Origin: Phycisphaerae bacterium
GTDB taxonomy: Bacteria > Planctomycetota > Phycisphaerae > Phycisphaerales > SM1A02
Assembly (NCBI GenBank): GCA_002722935.1
Contig: PBMX01000024.1
Span: 1-37,502, forward strand
DNA length: 37,502 nt
Direction: 5' to 3'
In this document: positions 1-9,200 of the stretch, piece by piece
Position numbering within the stretch: the stretch's first letter is position 1
Layout: each line of letters begins with the position of its first letter
The notes under the pieces: generated by a model
Seen by the model: the letters and a program-made list of their open reading frames with translations, nothing else
Told to the model about the DNA's origin: nothing
The model's database searches: none
Translations under genes and position numbers: made by a program

Positions 1-1
1 A

Positions 2-1075
2 CGAAGTGGAAAGCGGCCCGAGCGGGAAGGAACCATCGTGTCCGTCCGCGGAAACGAGGTCTTCATCGAGTTCGGTCCGAAGCTCCAGGGAACCTGCCCA
101 CTTGATCACTTCGAAGAGGCTCCGTCACCTGGAACACGAGAGAAGTTCACGATCGAACGGGAAGACCGTGACGACGGCATGCTCATCTGCTCCCGTCGCG
201 GTGGTGTCCAGAAGGCCAGGTGGGACACGATCGAGATCGGGCACACGATCGAGGCGCGATGCACGGGAACGAACAAGGGCGGCCTCGAGATGGAGGTGGC
301 CGGGCATGCGGCCTTCATGCCTGCAGGTCACGTCGAGCTGCACCACGTGCCCGACCTGGACATCTACATCGGGCAGAAGATGCCCTGCGAGGTGATCGAG
401 CTGGATCGACAGCGCAACAGGATGGTGCTCAGTCGCCGCACCATGCTCCAGGAACAGCGTGAAGACGCGAAGCAGAACCTCCTGGAAACTCTGGAGGTCG
501 GACAGGTCGTCGACGGGCTCATCACGAGGGTGCAGCCTTTCGGCGCCTTCGCCGACATCGGCGGCATTGATGGACTCATCCATGTCTCGGAGATGAGTTG
601 GGAACGAATCGAGGATCCGGGCCAGTTCGTGAAGGTGGGTGACTCGGTGCGTGTTCAGGTCCTTTCAATCGAGCGGGACAGCGAGCCGATCCGGATCGGC
701 CTGGGCATGAAGCAACTGGTCTCCGACCCGATGCATGCCGCCCTCGCCGGGTTCAGCGAGGGAGACGTCGTCACGGGCACCGTGACGAAGACCGCCGAGT
801 TCGGTGCCTTCGTGGAACTGTCCAAGGGAGTCGAGGGCCTGGTTCATATCTCCGAACTGAGCAATGACCACGTCAAGCGGGTTGAATCGGTGGCACAGGT
901 CGGGCAGACCGTCTCGGTCAGGATTCTCAGCATCGACCCTGCAACCCGGCGAATCGGGCTGTCGATCAAGCAGGCCGGTACGGAGGCCGGCGCCGTGGAA
1001 CGAGCCGAGGATCCGGCCATGGCGAAACTGAAGGCGAAGTTCGGAGACCGTCCTCTCAAGGGTGGCCTGGGCTGA
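2..1075 (+). CDS. S1-domain RNA-binding protein, ribosomal protein S1-like (5' end cut by window)
   Basis: The frame is open from base 2. A GTG at 38 lies inside the first S1 fold (EGTIVSVRGNEVFIEF begins before it), so the true start is upstream of the window and the gene is 5'-partial. Four S1/OB-fold repeats are visible: a degenerate one at the left edge, one from GHTIEARC, and two canonical ones from GQVVDGLITRVQPFGAFADI and GDVVTGTVTKTAEFGAFVEL, each with the GLIHVSE / GLVHISE signature. S1 arrays of this kind bind single-stranded RNA. Bacterial S1 positions mRNA on the 30S subunit, and related proteins act in RNA turnover. The product is probably an S1-like protein (RpsA or a paralogue), but which one cannot be decided without the N-terminus. 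Its stop codon directly abuts the stop of the convergent next gene. Confidence 0.88.
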   Translation, partial: RSGKRPEREGTIVSVRGNEVFIEFGPKLQGTCPLDHFEEAPSPGTREKFTIEREDRDDGMLICSRRGGVQKARWDTIEIGHTIEARCTGTNKGGLEMEVAGHAAFMPAGHVELHHVPDLDIYIGQKMPCEVIELDRQRNRMVLSRRTMLQEQREDAKQNLLETLEVGQVVDGLITRVQPFGAFADIGGIDGLIHVSEMSWERIEDPGQFVKVGDSVRVQVLSIERDSEPIRIGLGMKQLVSDPMHAALAGFSEGDVVTGTVTKTAEFGAFVELSKGVEGLVHISELSNDHVKRVESVAQVGQTVSVRILSIDPATRRIGLSIKQAGTEAGAVERAEDPAMAKLKAKFGDRPLKGGLG

Positions 1076-1678
1076 TCAACTTCCGGGCGAACACGCCTCG
1101 ATACGATGTGCCAGTCCCTCGGCATCGAGCATCGAAACCGGCCGACCCGACACGAGGTTCATCGGCTCATGAAGCCGAGCCGGGTCCGGGCATCGAAGCA
1201 GCACGATTTCGAGTTCGACCGATTCGGCCCTGATCTCGTTCATACGCCCGTGTCGGGACATCGTGCTTCCGATCCTGGTGATCTCGAATCCCTGCTCCTC
1301 GAGCAGGTCACACAGGGTTGAATCCTCGATGGAGGCAAGGATGCGCAGGTGCACGGCATCGGACCCGTCGAATCCGGCCTCCGCTGCACGGCCAGTAATG
1401 CGCCACTGGATGTCCTTGACCTCCCAGGAGAGTCTCCCGAGGAACTCGTCGATCGCGATCAACGCGTCCCGCTGGAGTTGCATGTATCCATCGAGGCCAA
1501 GTGACTGCATGCGCATGGCGACGAGATGTCGATGAACCTGACCACGACCGGGGAGCGACGCCGTTCCATCGGCAACTGCATCGCCAGCGGCATGGATCGC
1601 CGAGGAGATCGTCCGAGCGCGGCCATCGTGCAGGAGTCCTGCGGCGTGTTGCGCAATTCGGTCCGTCCCGTCTTCCAT
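1076..1678 (-). CDS. hypothetical protein, about 200 aa
   Basis: I do not recognise the family. The frame stays open upstream to 2041, but that part is antisense to pdxA. The first ATG outside pdxA is at 1678 and gives a 200-residue protein starting MEDGTDRIAQ. It is soluble, with no signal peptide or membrane segment. An acidic/aromatic middle (LGRLSWEVKDIQWRITG) is followed by alternating strand/helix-like sequence (AVHLRILASIEDSTLCDLLEEQGFEITRIG, given here only as a position guide near residues 100-130). The mixed alpha/beta pattern is faintly like a small nucleotidyltransferase or ACT/ferredoxin-like fold, but no catalytic motif can be pointed to. It is divergent from pdxA, with 33 bases between starts, and convergent with the S1 gene with no spacer. 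Confidence 0.6.
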   Translation of the reverse strand: MEDGTDRIAQHAAGLLHDGRARTISSAIHAAGDAVADGTASLPGRGQVHRHLVAMRMQSLGLDGYMQLQRDALIAIDEFLGRLSWEVKDIQWRITGRAAEAGFDGSDAVHLRILASIEDSTLCDLLEEQGFEITRIGSTMSRHGRMNEIRAESVELEIVLLRCPDPARLHEPMNLVSGRPVSMLDAEGLAHRIEACSPGS

Positions 1679-1705
1679 GAGGCCATCATAGGGACGCGGT
1701 GTGGC

Positions 1706-1711
1706 TAGGAT
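1706..1711 (+). promoter_or_regulatory. -10-like hexamer directly before pdxA (possible leaderless start)
   Basis: TAGGAT ends one base before the ATG at 1712. A transcript starting about 7 bases after this hexamer would begin at or next to the second in-frame ATG at 1718, giving a leaderless mRNA. No good -35 is visible and there is no Shine-Dalgarno sequence. The site is inferred only. Confidence 0.25.
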
Positions 1712-2788
1712 ATGACGATGCGAGAAGGCGAAGACATCAAGGACCAGCGGCCGATCATCGGCCTGACCATGGGAGACCCCGCGGGAGTCGGTCCCGAGAT
1801 CATCGTCAAGGCCCTGCAGGCACCCGGGCTTACCCGGGATGCTCGGTTCGTCATACATGGCGCGAATGACATCCTCACACTCGCAGCGGATCGACTTGGG
1901 ATCGAACCATCCTGGCAACGCGTCCCGGCGGACAACCGCGACCTGGCAGGCCGTGCCGGGAGTGACATCGTCGTTCGTGACCACGAGCATGGCGGCACCC
2001 TCATGAACCTGCCACCAGAGCCGAGCAAGCGAGGGGGGCATGCATCGAAGGCATGGGTCGATGCGGCCGTGGCGGATGCAATGCTGGACTCATCCGATCC
2101 ATGCGCCATCGATGCGATCGTCACAGCCCCCATCAACAAGGAAGCCTGGCATCTTGCCGGGCACAAGTGGCCAGGCCACACGGAACTGCTTGCTCACCGG
2201 GCACGCGCTCGCAGGACGGCGATGTTCTTCGAATCACTACGGCTTCGCGTCATCCTTGCGACGATCCACGTCCCGTTGATGGACCTGAGAAACCTGCTCA
2301 CCATCGGCAGCGTCTTCGACCCGATCGATCTCGGGCACCAGGCCTGCCTCGACCTGGGCATCGCCGCTCCCCGGATCGCGGTAGCGGGGCTCAATCCGCA
2401 TGCAGGCGAGTCGGGTCTCTTCGGTGACGAGGAGACACGTGTCATCGAGCCGGCCATCCGCATGGCCAGGGACGCCGGCATCGATGTCCATGGCCCGCTC
2501 CCCGGGGACAGCGTCTTCCGCGAAGCCATCGAGGGTCGCTGGGACCTTGTCGTGGCCATGTACCACGACCAGGGCCTGATTCCGATGAAACTTGCGCAAC
2601 ATCGATCCGCAGTCAACTGGACCGTCGGGCTGCCCTTCGTTCGAACCAGCCCCGACCACGGCACCGCCTATGACATCGCCGGAACCGGGAAGGCCGACCC
2701 TGGATCGATGGAAGCAGCCATCAGGCTCGCAACGCACCTTGCCCGGCACCGGGTCGCATCCCGGATGAAGACCGAGGCGGGCGAATAG
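1712..2788 (+). CDS. pdxA: 4-hydroxythreonine-4-phosphate dehydrogenase PdxA
   Basis: This cytosolic, NAD- and metal-dependent enzyme of pyridoxal-5'-phosphate synthesis (the DXP-dependent route) oxidises 4-phosphohydroxy-L-threonine, which loses CO2 to give 3-amino-1-hydroxyacetone phosphate. At 358 aa it has the usual length. Family blocks run in order: GLTMGDPAGVGPEI near the N-terminus, TAPINKEAWHLAG and GHTELLA (substrate and metal-binding region), GLNPHAGESGLFGDEE, GPLPGDSVF, AMYHDQGLIPMKL, and a C-terminal VRTSPDHGTAYDIAGTG. The ATG at 1712 (MTM) or 1718 (MREG) may start translation; neither has a clear ribosome binding site. The gene lies 32 bases upstream of glyS on the same strand and the two may be co-transcribed. 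Confidence 0.95.
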   Translation: MTMREGEDIKDQRPIIGLTMGDPAGVGPEIIVKALQAPGLTRDARFVIHGANDILTLAADRLGIEPSWQRVPADNRDLAGRAGSDIVVRDHEHGGTLMNLPPEPSKRGGHASKAWVDAAVADAMLDSSDPCAIDAIVTAPINKEAWHLAGHKWPGHTELLAHRARARRTAMFFESLRLRVILATIHVPLMDLRNLLTIGSVFDPIDLGHQACLDLGIAAPRIAVAGLNPHAGESGLFGDEETRVIEPAIRMARDAGIDVHGPLPGDSVFREAIEGRWDLVVAMYHDQGLIPMKLAQHRSAVNWTVGLPFVRTSPDHGTAYDIAGTGKADPGSMEAAIRLATHLARHRVASRMKTEAGE

Positions 2789-2820
2789 CACCCCCCGGGG
2801 ATCGACGCACATCGGATACC

Positions 2821-4350
2821 ATGCCTGCTCCAATGAGCGACCTCTCCTTCTCCATGGACGACCTGGTTTCACTCTGCAAGCGGCGTGGTTTCATCTCCCC
2901 CGCCTCGGAGATCTATGGTGGACTCAACGGGTTCTGGGACTACGGCCCGCTTGGAACCGAGTTGAAGAACAACCTCCGGGATGCATGGTGGCACGACATG
3001 GTCCGCTGCCCACCGACCGGTCCGGACAGCGAACCGCTCTCGATCGTCGGGCTTGACTCGTCGATCATCCAGAATCCCCGGACATGGGAAGCCTCCGGTC
3101 ACGTGGGCGGATTCAACGATCCGATGGTCGACTGCCGTGAAACCAAGTCCCGCTACAGGGCCGACCACCTGTTCTGCCTGGGAGTCAAGGGCGACACCAG
3201 CGGACAGATCTACGCCTACCTTGAGAACGATGACGAGTCGCTCGCCAGCGCACGGAAGAAACTCGGCAAGTACGTCAAGCGCGATCTGGCCGACGAGGAA
3301 CTCGACACCTGCCCGCTGACGGACCTTTCGCCCGAGGAACTGGCGATCACGGTCGGACCGGACACGAAGACCGTCGGAACGCTGACCGAGCCTCGGCAGT
3401 TCAACCTGATGTTCAAGACGTTCGTGGGCGCCGTGCAGGACGAGGACAGCGCCGCCTACCTTCGACCGGAAACCGCCCAGGGCATTTTCCTGAACTTCGG
3501 CAACGTCGTCGACACCATGCGCGTAAAGGTGCCTTTCGGCATCGCCCAGGTCGGCAAGGCCTTCAGGAACGAAGTGACGCCACGCAACTTCATCTTCCGC
3601 TCTCGCGAGTTCGAGCAGATGGAGATCGAGTGGTTCTGCCACGGTGACGATGCCGCCCAGTGGTTCGAGTTCTGGTGCGATGTCCGCAAGTCCTGGTGGG
3701 AATCACTTGGACTCACCAGTGACAATGTCATGATGCGGAAGCACGATTCCGATGAACTGGCCCACTACGCCAAGGATGGATGCGGGACCTTCGACGTGGA
3801 ATATCGATTCCCCTTCACGGCCCCCGGCTACGGTGAGCTCGAAGGCGTCGCCCACAGGGGCGACTACGACCTGCGCCGGCACGAGGAGTTCTCGAAGAAG
3901 AAGCTCCAGTACTTCGACCAGGCCAGGAACGAACGCTATCTGCCGCATGTCATCGAACCATCCGCAGGGCTTTCACGCGGCACGCTGGCGATCCTGTGTG
4001 AGGCGTACACGCCGGATCCGGAACGAGCGAGCAAGGTGTACATGGCCTTCAGCCCGAGGTTGGCACCCATCAAGGCGGCAGTCTTCCCCCTGGTGAACAA
4101 GGACGGCATGCCGGAGATGGCGATGAAACTCCACGAAGACCTGCGGCGCAGGTGGCCCGTCCAGTACGACGCGAAGCAATCCATCGGCAAGCGATATGCC
4201 CGGATGGACGAAGCAGGATGCCCCTGGTGCTTCACGATCGACAGCGACTCGCTCACCGACCAGACCGTCACCATCAGGCACCGTGACAGCCTCGAACAGG
4301 AACGCATCGGGATCGATGCGGTCGAGGGCTGGCTGGCACAGCGGCTGTGA
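2821..4350 (+). CDS. glyS: glycyl-tRNA synthetase, alpha2 (GlyQS) type
   Basis: This enzyme charges tRNA-Gly with glycine using ATP. It is the single-chain class II homodimer form (about 500 aa) shared by many bacteria, archaea and eukaryotes, not the alpha2beta2 form. The protein is 509 aa. It shows GGLNGFWDYGPLGTELKNN at the N-terminus, the motif 2 region FRNEVTPRNFIFRSREFEQMEIEWF near residues 250-275 (position guide), motif 3 around EPSAGLSRGTLAIL, and a C-terminal anticodon-binding domain (RLAPIKAAVFPLVNKD to the end). The motif 3 segment reads GLSRGTLAIL, where many relatives have GVDR; the arginine is kept. The start is ATG at 2821, or 2833 (MSDLSF); neither has a good SD. The stop overlaps the next gene by 4 bases. 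Confidence 0.94.
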   Translation: MPAPMSDLSFSMDDLVSLCKRRGFISPASEIYGGLNGFWDYGPLGTELKNNLRDAWWHDMVRCPPTGPDSEPLSIVGLDSSIIQNPRTWEASGHVGGFNDPMVDCRETKSRYRADHLFCLGVKGDTSGQIYAYLENDDESLASARKKLGKYVKRDLADEELDTCPLTDLSPEELAITVGPDTKTVGTLTEPRQFNLMFKTFVGAVQDEDSAAYLRPETAQGIFLNFGNVVDTMRVKVPFGIAQVGKAFRNEVTPRNFIFRSREFEQMEIEWFCHGDDAAQWFEFWCDVRKSWWESLGLTSDNVMMRKHDSDELAHYAKDGCGTFDVEYRFPFTAPGYGELEGVAHRGDYDLRRHEEFSKKKLQYFDQARNERYLPHVIEPSAGLSRGTLAILCEAYTPDPERASKVYMAFSPRLAPIKAAVFPLVNKDGMPEMAMKLHEDLRRRWPVQYDAKQSIGKRYARMDEAGCPWCFTIDSDSLTDQTVTIRHRDSLEQERIGIDAVEGWLAQRL

Positions 4351-5567
4351 GCCACCTCTTGAACATCGGCATCGGCCTGTTCCTCGCCTGCCTGACGGCA
4401 GGCGATTCGTCGGCCATCGAGTTGGAACCTCCCCCGGCCAGGCCCGGCTCCCTCGCACCGTTCCTTGCAACGACTGAGGATGGAGCAATGCTCAGTTGGC
4501 TGGAGCCGGTCGCTTCATCCCCGGATACGAAGACCTACAGGCTGCAGGTGGCGCGACTTGATGGCTCGACCTGGTCGGATCCAGTCACCATCGTTCAGCG
4601 AAGTGATTTCTTCGCGAACTGGGCCGATGTTCCGACGATCAGCCATGATGGAACGCGATGGCTCGCCACGTGGCTGCAGATGTCGGGCCCCGGGACCTAC
4701 TCCTACGACATCGCCGTCGCCAACTCACCGGATGGCCTTTCCTGGACTCACATGGGCACGCTCAATGACGATCGAACGATGACCGAGCACGGCTTCGTCA
4801 GCCTCGTCCCCGATGGAGATGCCACCCGGGCATTCTGGCTTGATGGAAGGGAGATGAGCGCCGGCTCGGATTCACATGGGCATGGCTCAGGTGCAATGAC
4901 GCTGCGAACGGCCCTCATCAGCGACACGATCGGCGAAAGCAGTGTCATCGACGAGATGGTCTGCGAATGCTGTCCCACATCCGCAACAATGACTGCAGAA
5001 GGGCCGATCGTGCTGGTTCGAAATCGAACTGGCGAGGAAGTACGGGACATCGAGTGCCTTCGCTCACAGGACGACTTTTCCTCTCCTGTCATGGTGTACG
5101 AGGACAATTGGACCATCGCGGGCTGCCCGGTCAACGGGCCAGCCGTCGAAGCGAAGTACAACCTGGTTGCAGCGGCCTGGTACACCGCAGCTCCGGAACG
5201 AAGGGGTGTATGGGCCACCTTCTCCGATGACGCGGGCGCAACATTCGGCACACCGATTCAACTCGATGGCGAAGATGCGATCGGACGTGTCGACCTGGTG
5301 ATGCTGGAGGATGGTCGAGCCGCGATCTGCTGGCTCAGCAGTCGAGATGATGGATCACTGCTGCTTCGCACGGTCCACCGGAGCGGGCGCATGGGCGAAG
5401 TGCAGTCGCTGGCATCCATCGACTCCGGGCGTCGCAGTGGTGTTCCACGACTCGCAGCTCTGCCGGGGACAGGCGACCGGCTCCTGGCGGCCTGGACGAG
5501 CGTCGGTGACGAATCCCATGGGCTTCGAACAGCCATCGTCGACGCCTGCCCGGACGCGACACCATGA
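4347..5567 (+). CDS. exported BNR/sialidase-like beta-propeller protein with CxCC motif
   Basis: The 406-aa protein starts at GTG 4347, overlapping the glyS stop by 4 bases. An N-terminal hydrophobic stretch (LLNIGIGLFLACLTAG) looks like a signal peptide. The body resembles the BNR-repeat fold of exo-alpha-sialidase-like proteins, with repeated strand units such as SDDAGATFG near the C-terminal half. A cysteine cluster, VCECCPTSA (C206, C208, C209), and a second block, WTIAGCPVNGPAV, mark a subfamily often labelled 'sialidase family protein' whose substrate is unknown to me. The clustered cysteines suggest metal binding or a disulfide. I see no classical sialidase FRIP motif, so glycosidase activity should not be assumed. 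Probably periplasmic. Confidence 0.7.
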   Translation: MSHLLNIGIGLFLACLTAGDSSAIELEPPPARPGSLAPFLATTEDGAMLSWLEPVASSPDTKTYRLQVARLDGSTWSDPVTIVQRSDFFANWADVPTISHDGTRWLATWLQMSGPGTYSYDIAVANSPDGLSWTHMGTLNDDRTMTEHGFVSLVPDGDATRAFWLDGREMSAGSDSHGHGSGAMTLRTALISDTIGESSVIDEMVCECCPTSATMTAEGPIVLVRNRTGEEVRDIECLRSQDDFSSPVMVYEDNWTIAGCPVNGPAVEAKYNLVAAAWYTAAPERRGVWATFSDDAGATFGTPIQLDGEDAIGRVDLVMLEDGRAAICWLSSRDDGSLLLRTVHRSGRMGEVQSLASIDSGRRSGVPRLAALPGTGDRLLAAWTSVGDESHGLRTAIVDACPDATP

Positions 5568-6175
5568 GCAGTCCAACCCATGCAGCTGACGTTTTGATCA
5601 TCGGTGGCGGTGCCGGGGGAATGTCTTGCGCCATCACGCTGGCATCGGCGCAGAAGAAGAACTGGTTCGAAGATCGTCGCATCATCATCGTGGACGATGG
5701 AACTTCGGATCTGCGCAAAGCGAGGCTGTACAACGCTCCGGGCGTGGAACCGGGACTCCTCGGCGAGGATCTGCTCAAGCGACTCGAGGAACAATTGCTC
5801 CAGTACGACTGCGCCACGCCGATACCCGGAACGGTGCAACGGGCCGAGCGTCTGCCAAGCGGGAAGTTCATCTCGACGCTGGAAAGTGGTGAGGAGATTC
5901 TTGCGGACACGTTGGTCCTGGCGACCGGGTACAAGCGATGGGACGTCGAGGGACTGGACCACATGCCCCAGCAGCACCCGCGTGGCGGCAAGGCGGACAG
6001 GATCCACCTGCCACACGATGGCTGCTACCACATCGAACCGGACCTGCACGTGGCCGGCCTGCTGGCCGGGGGCTCGAGCCAGTTCGCCATCGCGGCGGGA
6101 ATCGGGGCCCAGGTGGCCGTGGAGATTCTCAGCGCCTGGGCGGGCAAGCGCACCCACGTGCATGACACGCCATGA
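5564..6175 (+). CDS. FAD-dependent thioredoxin-reductase-like oxidoreductase, short
   Basis: The 203-aa protein starts at an ATGA that overlaps the preceding stop. An N-terminal Rossmann dinucleotide motif (VLIIGGGAGGMSCAITLA) is followed by a strand ending in an acidic pair (IIIVDD), as for FAD binding. The second FAD motif is seen as ADTLVLATGYKRW, and the C-terminal block LHVAGLLAGGSSQFAIAAGIGAQVAVEI matches the closing FAD segment of thioredoxin-reductase-like proteins. It is much shorter than the usual 300 or so residues: the inserted NADPH domain and its redox CxxC are absent. It is therefore probably a single-domain flavoprotein, and its electron donor and acceptor are unknown. It may be co-translated with the BNR-like protein and glyS. 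Confidence 0.72.
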   Translation: MSSPTHAADVLIIGGGAGGMSCAITLASAQKKNWFEDRRIIIVDDGTSDLRKARLYNAPGVEPGLLGEDLLKRLEEQLLQYDCATPIPGTVQRAERLPSGKFISTLESGEEILADTLVLATGYKRWDVEGLDHMPQQHPRGGKADRIHLPHDGCYHIEPDLHVAGLLAGGSSQFAIAAGIGAQVAVEILSAWAGKRTHVHDTP

Positions 6176-6202
6176 CCGCTGTTTCCAGGACGTTCAACAA
6201 CC

Positions 6203-9200
6203 TCAGACGTTGAAGTACTTCGCCTCGGGGTGGTGCACGATGATCGCAGAAGTACTCTGCTCGGGATCGATCTGCCAGTTCTCGGTCAACCTGCACCCGA
6301 TGCGCTCCGGCTGAAGCAGCCTGAAGAGAATCTCCTGATGGCTCATGTCCGGACACGCCGGGTAGCCGAATGAATAGCGGCTCCCGCGATACGTCTGGGT
6401 GAAGAGATCCTTCACATGCGGACTGTCCTCGGTTCCGATGCCCAGCTCCTCCCGCATCCGCTTGTGCCAGAACTCCGCCAGGGCCTCGGCGCATTCCACC
6501 CCCATGCCGTGAACGTAGAGGTATTCCTGGTAGGCGTCGTCTGCGAAGAGCCTTGCAGCCAGTTCACTGACGGCCGTTCCCATGGTCACGCAGGAGAGGC
6601 CAAGCACGTCACGCTCCCCGGCATCCACCGAGTGGAAGAAGTCGCTGATGCACAATCGGCGTCGACGTGACTGTCGCGGGAAGGTGAAGCGCTCAATCTC
6701 GCTGGACTGGTCGTCGGGATCGAAGACCACCAGGTCGTCGCCATCGCTTCCGACAGGCCACCACCCGTAGACGACTTTCGGCTGCAGGACACCATCCTCC
6801 CGCAGACTCGCCTTGAGTCGATCGAAGATCGGGTGTACTTCCTCCTCGAGGTAGTGCTGGTAGTCGCCCTTGGATCGCTGGCCCTTTCGGAACCCCCACT
6901 GTCCCCTGAACAGGGCCTTGGTATTGACGTAGGGATAGATCGTCTCGAGCGGCACATCCTCGACGAGGCGAGAACCCAGGAAGGGTGGTTCGGGTACCGG
7001 GACGTCATCGGCGACATCGCTGCGTTCGGAGGTGGCTGCATCGGCGTCCCCCTCGCCTTCCTCGCGTGCAGTCATCGCGCTGACGCGTGTCTCGACCGCC
7101 GCCCGCTTGGCCAGGCGAAGATCGATTTCCGTCGCGAGCGCCTCGGCACGGTCCTCGGCAAGCGCATTGCAGATCCGAAGGCCGTCGAATGCATCCTTCC
7201 CGTAGTACAGCGAACCCTTGTAGATCGACCGCAGGTGGGATTCGCAGTAGTGACGCGACAGCGCCGCCCCACCCAGCAGGATGGGTACGCCGATTCCCAT
7301 CTCGTTGAGGGTCTTGAGATTCTCTTCCATGACCATCACGCTCTTCACGAGCAGGCCCGACATGCCGATGGCATCCGCCCCGGTCTCCCTCCAGGCCTGG
7401 ATGATGTCCTCGATGGGCTGCTTGATCCCGATGTTGTGGACCGACCAGCCGTTGTTGCTCAGGATGATGTCCACCAGGTTCTTGCCGATGTCATGCACAT
7501 CTCCCTTGACCGTGGCCAGTACCACGCGGCCCCGGGCATGGCCCTCGGTCTTCTCCATGTGCGGCTCGAGGTGGGCCACGGCCATCTTCATGACCTCGGC
7601 CGACTGCAGCACGAACGGAAGTTGCATCTGGCCCGAACCGAAGAGATCACCGACGGTCTTCATGCCCGCCAGCAGGTGATGATTGATGATCTCCACAGGT
7701 GCGTAGCGTTCCATGGCCTCGTCGAGATGCTCGACGAGTTGCTGCTTCTCTCCATCGACGATGTGCGCCTGCAGCCATTCCTCAAGGGAGAGGTCCCGCA
7801 CCGCCTCCTCCTTCATGGCCTCCTCGTCTCCCGTGAAGAGATCGATGAACGCCTTCAGGGGATCGTGGTTCTCGTCGGTCATCCCGGCCGGGAGACCGGT
7901 GCCGCCCCTGGAGAGAGCACGCCGGTCGTAGATCAGGTCCAACGCCGCCTGCTTTCGTTCCGCATCGATCCGGTTCATCGGCTGGATCTTCGAGGCGTGC
8001 ACGATGGCCGATGTCTGACCCGCATCCATCAACTCCCACAGGAAGACCGAGTTGAGCACCTGCCGTGCCGCGGGCTTCAATCCGAATGAACAGTTGGACA
8101 GGCCGCAGGTGATCTGGATCTCGGGCCACGCGGTTGCGATGCGACGAACACCCTCGACCAGTTCAAGAGCGCTGCGACGATCATCGTCCATGCCGGTGGA
8201 TATAGGCAGTACCAGCGGGTCGATGAAGAGATCGACGAGCGGAATGCCGTGCATGTCGACGGCCCGATCGATGGCTCGCTGCGCAATGGAGAACTTCCGG
8301 TCGGCCGTCCGGGCCATGGCTGCCTCGGGATCCTCGTCGATGGTGCCGACGACGAGCCCCGCCCCGTAGGTGCGGGCCATGCGGCACATGGCATCGAACT
8401 TCTCGTCCCCCTCCTCGAAGTTCGCGGAGTTGATGATGCACTTGCCGCCGGCATGGACGAGCCCCGCCTCGATCGTCGCCGGCTGTGTGGAATCGAGCAT
8501 CAAGGGGACGTCGACCTGGCGAACCACTTCCTGCACGATCCTGGCCATGTCGGCAGCGTTGTCACGTCCTGTCGCATCGACGTTGATGTCCAGGCATGTC
8601 GCCCCCTCTCGTGCCTGCTCGCGCGCAAGCGAAATCATCTCGTCCAGATCGCCTGCTTCAAGGAGTCGCTTGAACCTGCGTGAACCGGACGCGTTCATCC
8701 GCTCCCCTACGATGAAGAAGGAGTTCTCCTGCCGGTAGTCCCGCGGCGCATAGAGGCTGCTGCATCCCGGCGTCCATCCCGAGACGTCGCGTCGAGAGCG
8801 CTGCTGCTTGCGTGACTGGTCGACGAGCAACTCGATGTGCCCCGGCGTGGTCCCGCAACATCCACCGATGAAGTCGACGCCGTAACGTTCGATGAACTCG
8901 CCGACGGTTTCAGCCAGCGGCTCCGGTTTCAATGGGAAATGCGCCTGCCCATCGACAAGTACGGGCAGGCCGGCGTTGGGGACGCATGAAATGCGACGCG
9001 GCCAGTTGGCTGAAAGGTACTCGATGTGCGACGTCATCTCCTTGGGACCCGTTGCACAGTTGAGTCCCAGCGAAAAGATCGGATAGGAACGAAGCGCATT
9101 GACGGCGGCTGCGATCTCGCTCCCCACGAGCATCGTTCCCGTGGTCTCGATCGTAAGACTGACCATGATGGGGACGTCCTGGCTCGAACGCCCAGCTTCA

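Noticed and set aside
6193-6214. Terminator between the flavoprotein gene and metH
   Set aside because: A 6-bp TTCAAC/GTTGAA repeat with a 10-base loop and no T-run is too weak, and half of it lies inside metH.
6833-8089. Long open frame opposite metH
   Set aside because: It has no domain and an amino-acid mix typical of the reverse strand of GC-rich coding DNA; metH on the other strand is unambiguous.
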